Assembly: GCA_965262565.1 (NCBI GenBank)
Contig: CBDHFQ010000038.1
Coordinates: 186,001 to 250,000, forward strand
Source: CBDHFQ01 sp965262565
Lineage (GTDB): Bacteria > Bacteroidota > Bacteroidia > J057
DNA: 64,000 nucleotides
Direction: 5' to 3'
The position numbers and the translations under genes were made by a program. Positions 28,220 to 37,773 of this stretch are shown piece by piece. Under the pieces are notes generated by a model. That model did no database searches. It was given only the letters and a program-made list of their open reading frames with translations, and was not told where the DNA came from. Each line of letters starts with the position of its first letter. The first letter of the stretch is position 1.

Positions 28220-28682
28220 AAAATCAATTGAAAATCTGATGTAGGTAAATCAGTGATTATAAATATATAAAAATAAATTGAGTATTTATAGTAAATTCTT
28301 ACTTAGAGCAATAAAAAATAGGGAATTTTTATCCAACAATGAAAATTTATTTCTTTTAAATAGAAAAAAAATTGAACTAGCGCTAGAAGAAACAATTTTT
28401 TAGACCTAGTCTGTCATAATCTAACATGCACAAAGAAATGTTTTAAATAGTAATAAGGATGACAGGCAGGAGAAAAGTTTCTCTTGTTGTTTTTCAAAAT
28501 AGGGAGATGCTATCAAATGTTCAGACGAAGTTCACGTTCTATTTAAACACATCTATAGAGATGTATAGTAGCTCAAAGCATTTTTTCCTTTCAATTCCCT
28601 CCCAAGTGTTTCATATAAACAGATTAATAGTGCAGAGCTGTATTATTCAGTAAGTTTGATGAAATTTTAGTTTTCTATTTTT
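28220..28682. other. 463-bp noncoding region upstream of comM
   Basis: AT-rich and without a convincing gene. A 64-codon open frame at 28459-28653 has no recognisable content. The stretch presumably carries the divergent promoters of the small basic gene and comM. Confidence 0.5.
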
Positions 28683-30233
28683 ATGCTAGTAAAGACATAT
28701 GGAAGTGCTGTTGGAGGCATCGAAGCTTTTATTATTACCATAGAAGTCGATGTAGCTAAAGGAAACATGGGTTATTTTTTGGTTGGCTTGGCAGATGGAG
28801 CAGTAAAGGAGAGTAGATATCGGATCATGACTGCCTTGGAGAATAATTCTTTTTCCTTACCTCGAAAGCGGATAGTAATTAATATGGCACCTGCGAATAT
28901 CCCTAAAATAGGGACTGCTTATGACTTACCTATAGCCTTAGGAATTTTGGCTGGAGATGGAAAAATGTCATCTGAGAAATTGGGAGATTATGTCATTATG
29001 GGTGAAATCTCCTTAGATGGAACTTTGCAACCTATTCGTGGAGTTCTACCGATAGCTATAGAAGCCCGAAAGCAAGGATTTAAAGGGATATTATTACCTA
29101 AAGTAAATGCAGAGGAAGCAGCGATAGTAAATCAACTGGAAGTTATTCCTATATCACATTTAAAGGAAGCGGTGGATTTTCTAAATGACAATCTGGAAAT
29201 ACCTCCTGTAGAAAAAGAGACCAGAGACATATTTTTTTATGCCCAGCAACAATTTGATATAGATTTGTCAGATGTTAAGGGACAGGAAAGTGTCAAAAGA
29301 CCCCTTGAGATTTGTGCAGCAGGAGGGCATAATGCCATTATGATAGGTCCTCCTGGATCTGGTAAAACCATGTTAGCAAAAAGGATACAGACTATATTAC
29401 CTCCCATGTCTTTGCATGAAGCGCTCGAAACCACAAAAATTCACTCAGTTGCTGGCTTACTTTCCGATAAGGCCTCTTTAGTAGCTCATCGACCTTACCG
29501 TTCTCCTCATCATACGATCAGTGATGCAGCCTTGGTAGGTGGAGGAAGTATTCCGCAGCCAGGAGAAATCAGCCTGGCGCATCATGGGATTTTATTTTTA
29601 GATGAATTACCAGAATTTAAGCGCACAGTTCTGGAATCATTAAGGCAGCCCTTAGAAGAAAGAGAGATGGTTATTTCCCGTTCCAGAACAAGTATTACCT
29701 ATCCAGCGAGTTTTATTCTTATAGCAAGTATGAATCCATGTCCTTGCGGAAATTATAATCATCCTGATAAGGAATGCGTTTGTCCAGCAGGTATGGTTCA
29801 AAAATATCTAAACAAGATTTCAGGGCCATTGATGGATAGGATTGACCTACATATAGAAGTTACTCCAGTACCATTTGAAGCGCTTACTTCCATATCATCT
29901 GGAGAGAAAAGTGAACATGTGAGAGAACGTGTTATATATGCAAGAGAAAGGCAATTACATAGATTCAAAGATGTAAAAGGAGTGTTTACAAATGCAGCAA
30001 TGCCGCCTAACATGGTAAGAAAATATTGTAATATTGACCGGCAAGGAGAAATGCTCTTGAAGATAGCCATGAAAAAATTGGACTTATCTGCAAGAGCATT
30101 CGATAGAATTTTAAAAGTTGCCAAAACTATTTCTGATTTAGCTGGAAAAGATTCTATTTTACCTGAGCATGTAGCAGAAGCTATTCAGTACAGATCATTA
30201 GATAGAGGGAGTTGGGGAAATACTTTTGTATAA
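28683..30233 (+). CDS. comM: YifB/ComM-family Mg-chelatase-like AAA+ ATPase
   Basis: The 516-residue protein has the N-terminal lon-protease-like fold (KTYGSAVGGIEAFIITIEVD), the Walker A GPPGSGKTMLAKR, Walker B GILFLDELPEF and the sensor region MNPCPCGNYNHPDKECVCP, as in ComM. In naturally transformable bacteria ComM is a helicase that extends branch migration of incoming DNA; in others the role is less clear. Length and motifs are complete. It is convergent with the next gene, with only 9 bp between stops. Confidence 0.93.
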   Translation: MLVKTYGSAVGGIEAFIITIEVDVAKGNMGYFLVGLADGAVKESRYRIMTALENNSFSLPRKRIVINMAPANIPKIGTAYDLPIALGILAGDGKMSSEKLGDYVIMGEISLDGTLQPIRGVLPIAIEARKQGFKGILLPKVNAEEAAIVNQLEVIPISHLKEAVDFLNDNLEIPPVEKETRDIFFYAQQQFDIDLSDVKGQESVKRPLEICAAGGHNAIMIGPPGSGKTMLAKRIQTILPPMSLHEALETTKIHSVAGLLSDKASLVAHRPYRSPHHTISDAALVGGGSIPQPGEISLAHHGILFLDELPEFKRTVLESLRQPLEEREMVISRSRTSITYPASFILIASMNPCPCGNYNHPDKECVCPAGMVQKYLNKISGPLMDRIDLHIEVTPVPFEALTSISSGEKSEHVRERVIYARERQLHRFKDVKGVFTNAAMPPNMVRKYCNIDRQGEMLLKIAMKKLDLSARAFDRILKVAKTISDLAGKDSILPEHVAEAIQYRSLDRGSWGNTFV

Positions 30234-30242
30234 TAATATAGA

Positions 30243-31349
30243 CTAGTTAAATATACTTTTGCTGAACTTGATGTACTGAAACGACCCATTTATAAGCGAA
30301 TACAGAATATAATTTCCGGTAGGGAGAAAGGACACATTAATGATAGATTCATCAACATTAGATTGATCCAGTACAATATTTCCGGCTTGATTGAAAATTC
30401 GTATGCTGCAAGAGGATAAATGCTCTTGATCTAAATGGATGGATTGGTTAGCATTATTATAGTAGATGAGCTGGTTTGATTCTTTTGGCACTAAAACCGA
30501 AAAAATATCTGAATATGAATATTCACCATTAAGATCCACCTGTTTGATTCTGTAATACATTTTACCTGCACCAGGATGATTATCTAATATTTGGTAGGAA
30601 CTGGTCAAAGAAGTTGTTCCTGCTCCTACAATTCTTTCAATAGCTTTCCAGGTATCAATATTGCTTTTGCGTTGAACTTCAAAATAGTCATTATTAGATT
30701 CTGATCCCGTTTCCCATTCCACTTCCACTTTTCCCGCTGAATTAAGTTTAGCTCCAAGGTGAATAAATTCGACAGGAAGAGCCATTGCTTCTTCAATGCT
30801 GAATTGATCATATAGCAAATATAGGGTAGAAACAGAGTAAGCGTTTGAGACATTGGTAAGCAGTACCTCATCAACATTTTGAAACATAAAAGAAGGAAAT
30901 TTGGATAGATCAACCATTTCCTCAGAGTCTCCTGCTGTGCTGACTACAATAGAACCCGTGGAAATACCATCTCTACGTCCTTCTATTCTAATGTTAAAAT
31001 TTCCGCCTGCCCATTCTGCTAAATAAATTCCGGAGAAATTGAACTCATAGCCATTGCTTTCTCTTATAATGAAAGCGGGGTCCCCAGCACTCGTATTTCC
31101 TATCATTCCCCCTCTTAACGGAGCGTTGTAATAAGTAAATGTCTGACCAGTGGGAGTTCCATCAGTATTGCTGGTAAAGAAATCTATATCTAATCCCGGG
31201 ACGTCATTCGACCCAAATTCACCGTCAGACACTATATCAGTTAATGTAGACCCACTTGGGACACTAAAAGATACAGTAGTTTGCGCAGATGTGTAGCTTA
31301 TTAGGATCATTAAGAAGATAGAGGCTAAACGTGTATACTTCAATAACAT
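30243..31349 (-). CDS. Secreted protein with type IX secretion-like C-terminal domain
   Basis: The 368-residue protein has a signal peptide (LASIFLMILISYTSAQ). The middle (about 20-195) is of unknown fold. Then comes the linker LPVEFIHLGAKLNSAGKVEVEW and NNDYFEVQRKS, characteristic of Bacteroidota surface proteins. The C-terminal sorting domain reads SIRIFNQAGNIVLDQSN and LPTGNYILYSL. These marks indicate export through the type IX system and attachment to or release from the cell surface. The cargo function is unknown. Confidence 0.8.
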   Translation of the reverse strand: MLLKYTRLASIFLMILISYTSAQTTVSFSVPSGSTLTDIVSDGEFGSNDVPGLDIDFFTSNTDGTPTGQTFTYYNAPLRGGMIGNTSAGDPAFIIRESNGYEFNFSGIYLAEWAGGNFNIRIEGRRDGISTGSIVVSTAGDSEEMVDLSKFPSFMFQNVDEVLLTNVSNAYSVSTLYLLYDQFSIEEAMALPVEFIHLGAKLNSAGKVEVEWETGSESNNDYFEVQRKSNIDTWKAIERIVGAGTTSLTSSYQILDNHPGAGKMYYRIKQVDLNGEYSYSDIFSVLVPKESNQLIYYNNANQSIHLDQEHLSSCSIRIFNQAGNIVLDQSNVDESIINVSFLPTGNYILYSLINGSFQYIKFSKSIFN

Positions 31350-31625
31350 AAAGAATGATGTTTAAGATGATTACGAAGGTAAATATCCTAAATATTTCAT
31401 AAATTGAAATACCATTTAATCAAAGTATTTAACGTTGGTTTTATTTTTAAATACATTATCCCTGTGAATTCTCAGGAATCCTTAAATTAATTGAATGGTC
31501 AATTATTATGTATAAACTGGTGGAAGAGCTGTAGTACTAGGAAAACATTATAACTGAAAGATATTGGAAATTTCAGGGACTACAAATTTAGTGCTTCATC
31601 CAAGGTGAATTATTACATTGAGAAG

Positions 31626-33182
31626 CTAAATATCTTCTTTTTTTCTTAACTCCTTTTTCAAAATTTTTCCAGTAGCGCTCATTGGGAGTGCCCCCATAAA
31701 TTCAATTATTCTTGGATATTTATAAGCGGCAATTCTTTCCTTTATCCAAGTAATGAGTTCTTGTTCAGATGTATTGGCCCCTTCTTTTAAAACTACACAT
31801 GCTTTTACTTCTTCTCCATATTGTTCATTAGGAATACCAATCACAGCTACCAGAGAAACATCTTCATGTTTCATCATTTCTTCTTCAATTTCTCTGGGGT
31901 AGATATTTAGTCCACCTCTGATGATGATGTCTTTAGATCTATCTACTATATAGTAAAACCCATCTTCATCCTTAATAGCTATATCTCCAGAGTGCATCCA
32001 TCCACCTTTCAGCGCTTGTGCACTAGCCTCAGGTCTTTTGTAGTATCCTTTCATTACATTATGTCCCTTAAATATTAATTCCCCTTTTGTTCCTATGGGA
32101 ACTTCCTGATCGTTTTCATCCACTAATTTTACTTTTACTCCCCAGACGGGTTTTCCAATAGACCCTGCTTTACATCCTAAATCAATTTGATTGAAGGTTA
32201 CTACAGGTGATCCTTCTGACATACCATATCCTTCGAGAATATTTACCTTAAATCTTTCTTCAAAATCTTCGAGAACTTTTACCGGGAGGGAAGCTCCGCC
32301 GGAAACAGCAGTTTTTAGATTTTTTGAAATTTCTTCATAGTTAAATTTGGCCTCTTTGTAATTTAATAATCCCCAGTACATGGTCGGAACACCTGCGAAC
32401 ACAGATACTTTATGTTTCTCCATTAAAGCAAAGACTGTTTCTGCTTGAAACCTAGGGAGTAAAATGCTTTTCATTCCTTTATAAAGACCGGCGTTCATCA
32501 ACGTAGTCATAGCAAAAATGTGGAATAAAGGAAGGACGATTAATTGTACATCTTCATTTTCAGTTCGGAATAACTCTGCTGAAAGTATAGCATTATGGAT
32601 TAAATTATTGTGGGTAAGCTCTGCTCCTTTCGGCCTTCCTGTAGTTCCAGAGGTATAAATAATAAGGGCAGTATCTTCTGCACTAGTAGCTACCATATCG
32701 AACGCTGTAGATTGGTCAGCCATTAAGCTTCCCAGTGTTTCTGCTCCCTGGATGGGTGATGGACTGTCTGGAGTGGGCATAATCATGAAAAAACGTTCGC
32801 AACTGGGTACTTGATTAAAGGCTGCATGTCCCATTTTGCCCACTGGCAAATCATTTGTTCCTACAAAGCAAAAATATGCTTTTACATCAGCATCTTCCAG
32901 ATGATAGGCAATTTCTTCTTTTTTCAGCAACACATTAAGAGGAACTACTACTGCTCCAACTTTCAAGATGCCAAAATAGATAATTGGAAAGAAGGGAAGA
33001 TTGAAACAGCTAATAGCCACCTTATCCCCTGGCTTAATACCAATGGCTACCAATCCATTAGCTAGTTTGTTAACAGAGGAATTTATTTGAGTAAAAGTGA
33101 GTGAAGTATCATTGAATACATAAGCTTCATTATCCGGATATCTTAGGACACAATCTTCTAATAGCATTGAAAGATTTAACAT
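31626..33182 (-). CDS. Long-chain fatty acid--CoA ligase (AMP-binding family)
   Basis: The enzyme activates a carboxylic acid with ATP to an acyl-adenylate and then transfers it to CoA. The 518-residue protein shows the AMP-binding P-loop YTSGTTGRPKGAELTHNNL, GYGMSEGSPVV, GWMHSGDIAIKDEDGFYYIV and RSKDIIIRGGLNIYPREIEE, with the catalytic Lys in PMSATGKILKKEL near the C terminus. Fatty acid is the likely substrate. The exact chain length or acid cannot be read from sequence. No fatty-acid pathway genes are adjacent. Confidence 0.9.
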   Translation of the reverse strand: MLNLSMLLEDCVLRYPDNEAYVFNDTSLTFTQINSSVNKLANGLVAIGIKPGDKVAISCFNLPFFPIIYFGILKVGAVVVPLNVLLKKEEIAYHLEDADVKAYFCFVGTNDLPVGKMGHAAFNQVPSCERFFMIMPTPDSPSPIQGAETLGSLMADQSTAFDMVATSAEDTALIIYTSGTTGRPKGAELTHNNLIHNAILSAELFRTENEDVQLIVLPLFHIFAMTTLMNAGLYKGMKSILLPRFQAETVFALMEKHKVSVFAGVPTMYWGLLNYKEAKFNYEEISKNLKTAVSGGASLPVKVLEDFEERFKVNILEGYGMSEGSPVVTFNQIDLGCKAGSIGKPVWGVKVKLVDENDQEVPIGTKGELIFKGHNVMKGYYKRPEASAQALKGGWMHSGDIAIKDEDGFYYIVDRSKDIIIRGGLNIYPREIEEEMMKHEDVSLVAVIGIPNEQYGEEVKACVVLKEGANTSEQELITWIKERIAAYKYPRIIEFMGALPMSATGKILKKELRKKEDI

Positions 33183-33270
33183 GATGTTATATTAGCGAGT
33201 GTAGAGAATAAAGAATTGATCAAAGAAGTTAAATATGTTAATATAAAATAAAATCATAGATTTAAATGAG

Positions 33271-33316
33271 ATTAAGCCTCAATAAATCGGGAATTCCCGA
33301 CTTATTGAGGCTTAAT
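33271..33316. repeat. Long inverted repeat between two minus-strand genes
   Basis: Two 23-bp arms (ATTAAGCCTCAATAA then TCGGGAA, against the reverse complement) match except for one A/C position and meet with no loop. The structure lies 31 bp beyond the stop of the FG-GAP/OmpA gene and 89 bp before the acyl-CoA ligase start. It can act as a terminator or RNA stabiliser for the FG-GAP transcript, though no clear U run follows on the minus strand. Confidence 0.7.
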
Positions 33317-33346
33317 AAATGGTATGATATCTGGAAAAGAATGAAT

Positions 33347-35452
33347 TTATGTGGATTTAACCACTAGAAATTCTGTCCTTCTATTTAATTGTTTGTTTTG
33401 AGTGGAGTCATTAGGAACTGCGGGCCTACTTTCTCCGAAGTGATTAGATATAATCCGGCCGGTAGAAATCCCATTTTGTTGTAAGTATTCTATGATAGTC
33501 TGAGCTCTCTTTTGAGATAACCCCATGTTGTACATTTCTGTCCCATCACTATCGGCATGACTTGCTATTTCTACAGAATATGAAGGATTTTCTGTGAGGA
33601 TGTAAACTAATTTATTCAATATTTCATAACCACTTCTTCTCAGAGAATACTTGTCTACATCATAATATACATTGTCTACATTCTCTTCACTGATGGACTT
33701 ATAGGTTCCTTCATTACCATTTGAAGCTACCATGTTATTAGAGACTGACTGCATTTGCATCTCCATTTGTATACATCCCACTTCTGTAGGAGCGTTGGGA
33801 AGAATACTGATAGGTTGATTAACACTAAAGTAATCAGGGTGATTAATAGAAAAATTATATTGGCCGACTGGAAGGGAAAATTCAAATGATCCCTCAGACG
33901 ATAGTGGAACCTCGGCAACCAGTTCCCCCTGATTGTTTGTAACTTCAGCAGCTATATTTTGAGAAAATACCTGCATATCGGACGTGTTCACTTTACCTTG
34001 AATACATTTACTTCCTTCAGGAGATTGCTTTAGGAGAATTAGATCTTTTTTAAGTCCCTGTGGATAGTTTTCTGACTTCAAGATGACATTGGTTTTGGTG
34101 CTTGTATACCCTTGAGCAGAAATACTCAGCTCAAATGGTTCTCCTATTGGCAATGTATAAGTATAAGCTCCACTTGCATCTGTTTTAATCGTAGCGAAGA
34201 GAACATTCGTGGAATCCCTTAATTCTATATCTGCATTAGGAAGAGGTTGATTAGTGTCGTTATCCATGACCTTTCCATACACCGCTGTTTCCTGGGCAAA
34301 AACCGAACCTCTATTGATATGTATATTTATACTCTTGTCATTCACAGAAGCACTGGCAATATCTATATTCCCGTCTCCGTTAAAATCCCCTTCTACTAAT
34401 GCTGCATTCCAATTTCCCGAATTAACAGTTATTCCTTTATCGAAAATTCCATTGCTATCATTGAGGTGTAAATGAATGGCGTTATCATTTTTTGAACAGG
34501 TAATGATATCCTGATCGCCATCGGAATCAAAGTCATTTATAACTAGATCAAAATGGTGATCCCCAGAAGGAACCTGCTGCTTTGGTCTGAATGCACGGTT
34601 ACCTTCATTCAAATAAATATAAAGTTGTTTGTCATTCTCTGTGGCTGCTGCTATATCTGGAACACTATCGTTGTTAAGATCTTTAACTTTTAATGCCCAG
34701 ATAGCATCTTCTGAAGGTAAGGTTTCGTAATTATTGTATTTATTTTTTTGGTTACCGTAGTAGATATACAGCGAATTATCCTCACAACCGACGATGATAT
34801 CATTTAAACCATCCTTATCTATATCTTCAATCTGAGCCACACGAGGATTGTCTCCTGTAGAAATCTTTTTTCTGGATTTAAATTTTCCGTTTGATTTACC
34901 GTAATGGATGTTTAACATATTTCGATCGGGAACTACACATACCAAATCGTAAATACCATCCTTATTAAGATCTCCTGAAACGATGTGGGAGGCCATTTTA
35001 GCGGTATTAAAGGTGAGGGATTTTTCGAGATTCCCGTTTCCATTATTTAGGAAGACGACAATATTTCCTGAAACATTGATCCCAACTAGATCTGTCAACC
35101 CATCTTTATTTACATCTAAGGTCGTAAGTGTCCGAATACCAGTAATGGCTACAGATCGTTTTTTCTCGTTAAACTGGGCCTGACCATCATTAATGAGAAT
35201 TTCCAGAAAATTACTTTTTTTGGGTGCTACGATGAGATCCTGGTCTCCATCATTATCGATATCTAAATGACTTATTGCCCAATTTTCTGAAGCTGCCTGA
35301 TAATTGACTTTAGGATAAAAGAGGCTATCATAAGCACTAAAAGCAAAAAGTTGTGAGGAAGGGTTAGATAACTGTGCGTGAAGGTGGGTAGATCCTACAA
35401 AGTAAATGAGGTATAATAAGATCCCTTTTCTTATTAAAGCATCCATATGCAT
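33347..35452 (-). CDS. FG-GAP/VCBS repeat protein with carboxypeptidase-regulatory-like and OmpA domains
   Basis: The 701-residue protein starts with a signal segment (LLYLIYFVGSTHLHAQ). Residues of about 50-385 form repeats such as DIDNDGDQDLIVAPK, DVNKDGLTDLVG and DFNGDGNIDIASAS, a calcium-binding beta-propeller. Next are two CarboxypepD_reg-like beta-sandwiches (GKVMDNDTNQPLPNADIEL and the following TSDMQVFSQN region). The C-terminal OmpA domain carries IASHADSDGTEMYNMGLSQK and NRRTEFLV, which bind peptidoglycan. It is likely an outer-membrane-associated structural or adhesion protein. The order of domains is uncommon but built of known modules. Confidence 0.87.
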   Translation of the reverse strand: MHMDALIRKGILLYLIYFVGSTHLHAQLSNPSSQLFAFSAYDSLFYPKVNYQAASENWAISHLDIDNDGDQDLIVAPKKSNFLEILINDGQAQFNEKKRSVAITGIRTLTTLDVNKDGLTDLVGINVSGNIVVFLNNGNGNLEKSLTFNTAKMASHIVSGDLNKDGIYDLVCVVPDRNMLNIHYGKSNGKFKSRKKISTGDNPRVAQIEDIDKDGLNDIIVGCEDNSLYIYYGNQKNKYNNYETLPSEDAIWALKVKDLNNDSVPDIAAATENDKQLYIYLNEGNRAFRPKQQVPSGDHHFDLVINDFDSDGDQDIITCSKNDNAIHLHLNDSNGIFDKGITVNSGNWNAALVEGDFNGDGNIDIASASVNDKSINIHINRGSVFAQETAVYGKVMDNDTNQPLPNADIELRDSTNVLFATIKTDASGAYTYTLPIGEPFELSISAQGYTSTKTNVILKSENYPQGLKKDLILLKQSPEGSKCIQGKVNTSDMQVFSQNIAAEVTNNQGELVAEVPLSSEGSFEFSLPVGQYNFSINHPDYFSVNQPISILPNAPTEVGCIQMEMQMQSVSNNMVASNGNEGTYKSISEENVDNVYYDVDKYSLRRSGYEILNKLVYILTENPSYSVEIASHADSDGTEMYNMGLSQKRAQTIIEYLQQNGISTGRIISNHFGESRPAVPNDSTQNKQLNRRTEFLVVKST

Positions 35453-35743
35453 TATTCAATGAAAAATATTGATCCATAACTATTAATATAACTTATTTGA
35501 TTGCAGTTTTATTTTATGTATGTAATTTTTAAGGCAGAAAAATCATCCAAAAGGATTGACAAACAAAGGAGTTACACCTTTTCGGGCACTTAAATGAATT
35601 ATTCAATCGATAAGAATATGGAGATATATCAATATCATGAATCAAGAAAAAAGCATATCAGGTTATATAACTTATTGTTTTTCGCAAATAAACATGTATA
35701 ATCATTGGACAAACACCACATGAACCAATAAATACAAAAGAAC

Positions 35744-36355
35744 ATGCGTCCTTATCCTTACTTCTTTATGATGCTGATTGGGTTTACCATCATGGCTTGT
35801 GCTCAATCCAATAAGGTAGATAAAGAACTTCAGATAGCTACGGCGGTATTAGCTGCTCCCGAAGAACTCAGAGCTGATGCTACGATATATGGCTACGATG
35901 CTTCTAATGAAATGATCCTGTTAAAAGAAGGCAGCAATTATTTAATCTGTACCGCTGACGACCCTAATCAAGAGGGATTTAGTGTAGCATGTTATCACAA
36001 AGACTTAGAATCTTTTATGAAGAGAGGAAGAGAATTGCGTGCTGAAGGTAAAAACAGACAGGAAGTATTTGATACCAGGGAGGAGGAGGCTAAGGCAGGA
36101 ACTTTGAAAATGCCTGAACAACCGACTACCCTACACATTTATTCAGGCCAAAATGCAGTAGTAGATCCTGAAACTGCGTCTGTCACTGGAGCTGTTTACA
36201 GATATGTGGTATACATTCCTTTTGCTACCGCAGCTTCTACTGGATTACCTACAGAGCCTATTATTCCGGGCGGGCCCTGGATTATGGATCCAGGAACCCA
36301 TAGAGCGCACATCATGATTACTCCACCCAAGGTAGAGGAAGAGTCCGAAAATTAA
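35744..36355 (+). CDS. Putative lipoprotein, conserved-looking, unknown function
   Basis: The 203-residue protein has a signal ending IGFTIMACAQ, consistent with a lipoprotein. The mature part opens with Asp/Glu-rich helices, and MLLIGFTIMA precedes the lipobox. Later blocks LKEGSNYLICTADDP and PGGPWIMDPGTHRAHIMI look like a soluble beta domain. I do not recognise a family. It is convergent with the aminotransferase gene with 7 bp between stops. Confidence 0.7.
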   Translation: MRPYPYFFMMLIGFTIMACAQSNKVDKELQIATAVLAAPEELRADATIYGYDASNEMILLKEGSNYLICTADDPNQEGFSVACYHKDLESFMKRGRELRAEGKNRQEVFDTREEEAKAGTLKMPEQPTTLHIYSGQNAVVDPETASVTGAVYRYVVYIPFATAASTGLPTEPIIPGGPWIMDPGTHRAHIMITPPKVEEESEN

Positions 36356-36362
36356 GATTAAT

Positions 36363-37565
36363 TCAACTCACACATTCAAGCACTCTGTCGATGACGTATT
36401 GCTGCTCACTATCTGAAAGCGTAGGATACATGGGCAAGCTAAGGCAGTGTTGATACCATTTTTCAGTGTGGGGAAAATCCCCTGCTTTCCATCCTAACTG
36501 CTGATAATATGGTTGGTAATGAACGGGGATATAGTGGACCTGAGTATAAATCTGATGTTTGCGCAGATGATCATATAGCTCTTTGCGCTTGGGAGTTCTG
36601 ATGACGTAAAGGTGATAAGCGTGGCCTTCGGATGAAGGAGGGATGATTACCGTAGAGTTTACAAAGGCCTCATCATATTGCCTGGCAAGATGGCGTCGAC
36701 GAGCAAGACCCTCCCTGGCGCGCTTAAGTTGGGAAAGCCCCAAGCTGGCATGGATATCACTTAGGCGATAATTGAATCCCAATTCCTGCATTTCATAATA
36801 CCATCCACCTCTTGGGATATTGTGCTCAAAGGGAGAGGGATCAGAACGAGATGATTCTGTCGGAGTAGCTGTAAGTTGAGATGGGTTTTTAGTGATGCCA
36901 TGATTGCGAAGTAGGCGCAGACGTTCGTAAAGGTAAGGATTATTAGTAGTGATCATCCCTCCTTCCCCACAGGCGATATGTTTTACGGGATGGAAGGAAA
37001 AAATGGCAAGGTCAGCATAAGCGCCATTTCCGCAATGTTGCCTTATTTCTTTACTATCTGTAAAAAATCCTCCAGGAGCGTGGCAGGCATCCTCTATGAT
37101 CCAGCATCCGTATTTATCAGCTATATGACGCGTTTTTTCAAGATCTACGGCTGCCCCCATATAATCCACGGGAATAATCCCCAGGAAGTCATCCGCATTG
37201 GCATAAGCTAACTTTCTCTCTAATGCATTTAGGTCCATTAATCCTGTTCTAGGGTCAATATCCACAAAATCTACCATCCCTCCAGCGTATTTAACACAAT
37301 TTACCGAAGCAACGAAGGTCATGGGCGAACAAAGTACTTTCTGTCCAGACTTGAGAGCCAGCGCCAACACACACAAATGTAATGCAGCAGTCCCATTAGA
37401 GACAGCTACAGCATAAGCTGAACCTACATAAGCGGCAAAAGCTTCTTCAAAGGCTTCAATTCGTGGCCCTTGAGTGAGAAAGTCATCATTCAAGACATTA
37501 CAAACAGCTTGTATATCTTCTTCCTGAATAGATTGTCTTCCGTAGGGAATGGGGTTCATTTTCAT
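36363..37565 (-). CDS. DegT/DnrJ/EryC1-family sugar aminotransferase, PseC-like
   Basis: This PLP enzyme transfers an amino group to a keto-sugar nucleotide. The 400-residue protein has IPYGRQSIQEEDIQAV and FLTQGP at the N terminus, as in PseC, which acts on UDP-4-keto-6-deoxy-AltNAc for pseudaminic acid. The PLP lysine is Lys195 in FSFHPVKHIACGEGG, with AVSNGTAALHL and EDACHAPGG upstream. The partner genes pseB, pseF, pseG, pseH and pseI are not in the window, so the exact sugar is inference. It may serve glycosylation of surface proteins. Confidence 0.82.
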   Translation of the reverse strand: MKMNPIPYGRQSIQEEDIQAVCNVLNDDFLTQGPRIEAFEEAFAAYVGSAYAVAVSNGTAALHLCVLALALKSGQKVLCSPMTFVASVNCVKYAGGMVDFVDIDPRTGLMDLNALERKLAYANADDFLGIIPVDYMGAAVDLEKTRHIADKYGCWIIEDACHAPGGFFTDSKEIRQHCGNGAYADLAIFSFHPVKHIACGEGGMITTNNPYLYERLRLLRNHGITKNPSQLTATPTESSRSDPSPFEHNIPRGGWYYEMQELGFNYRLSDIHASLGLSQLKRAREGLARRRHLARQYDEAFVNSTVIIPPSSEGHAYHLYVIRTPKRKELYDHLRKHQIYTQVHYIPVHYQPYYQQLGWKAGDFPHTEKWYQHCLSLPMYPTLSDSEQQYVIDRVLECVS

Positions 37566-37773
37566 AGTTCATGATAAATATCACATATAAAAATAATACA
37601 TAACAGGAGATGTATGTTAGTAATATGGCTGAATCTATTGTGATATTTGTTACTTTATGAAGTGTTTTACAACTTGTATAAGTAAAATTTGCTGCATCGC
37701 TCTGCTAACAATTCTTGTGTTCGATCGTTTATTCCGCTAGTTTAGAGTTGGGTTTGATATAAGGCAATAGATT

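Noticed and set aside
28459..28653. 64-codon open frame before comM
   Set aside because: No recognisable content, AT-driven composition, and no coupling to comM.
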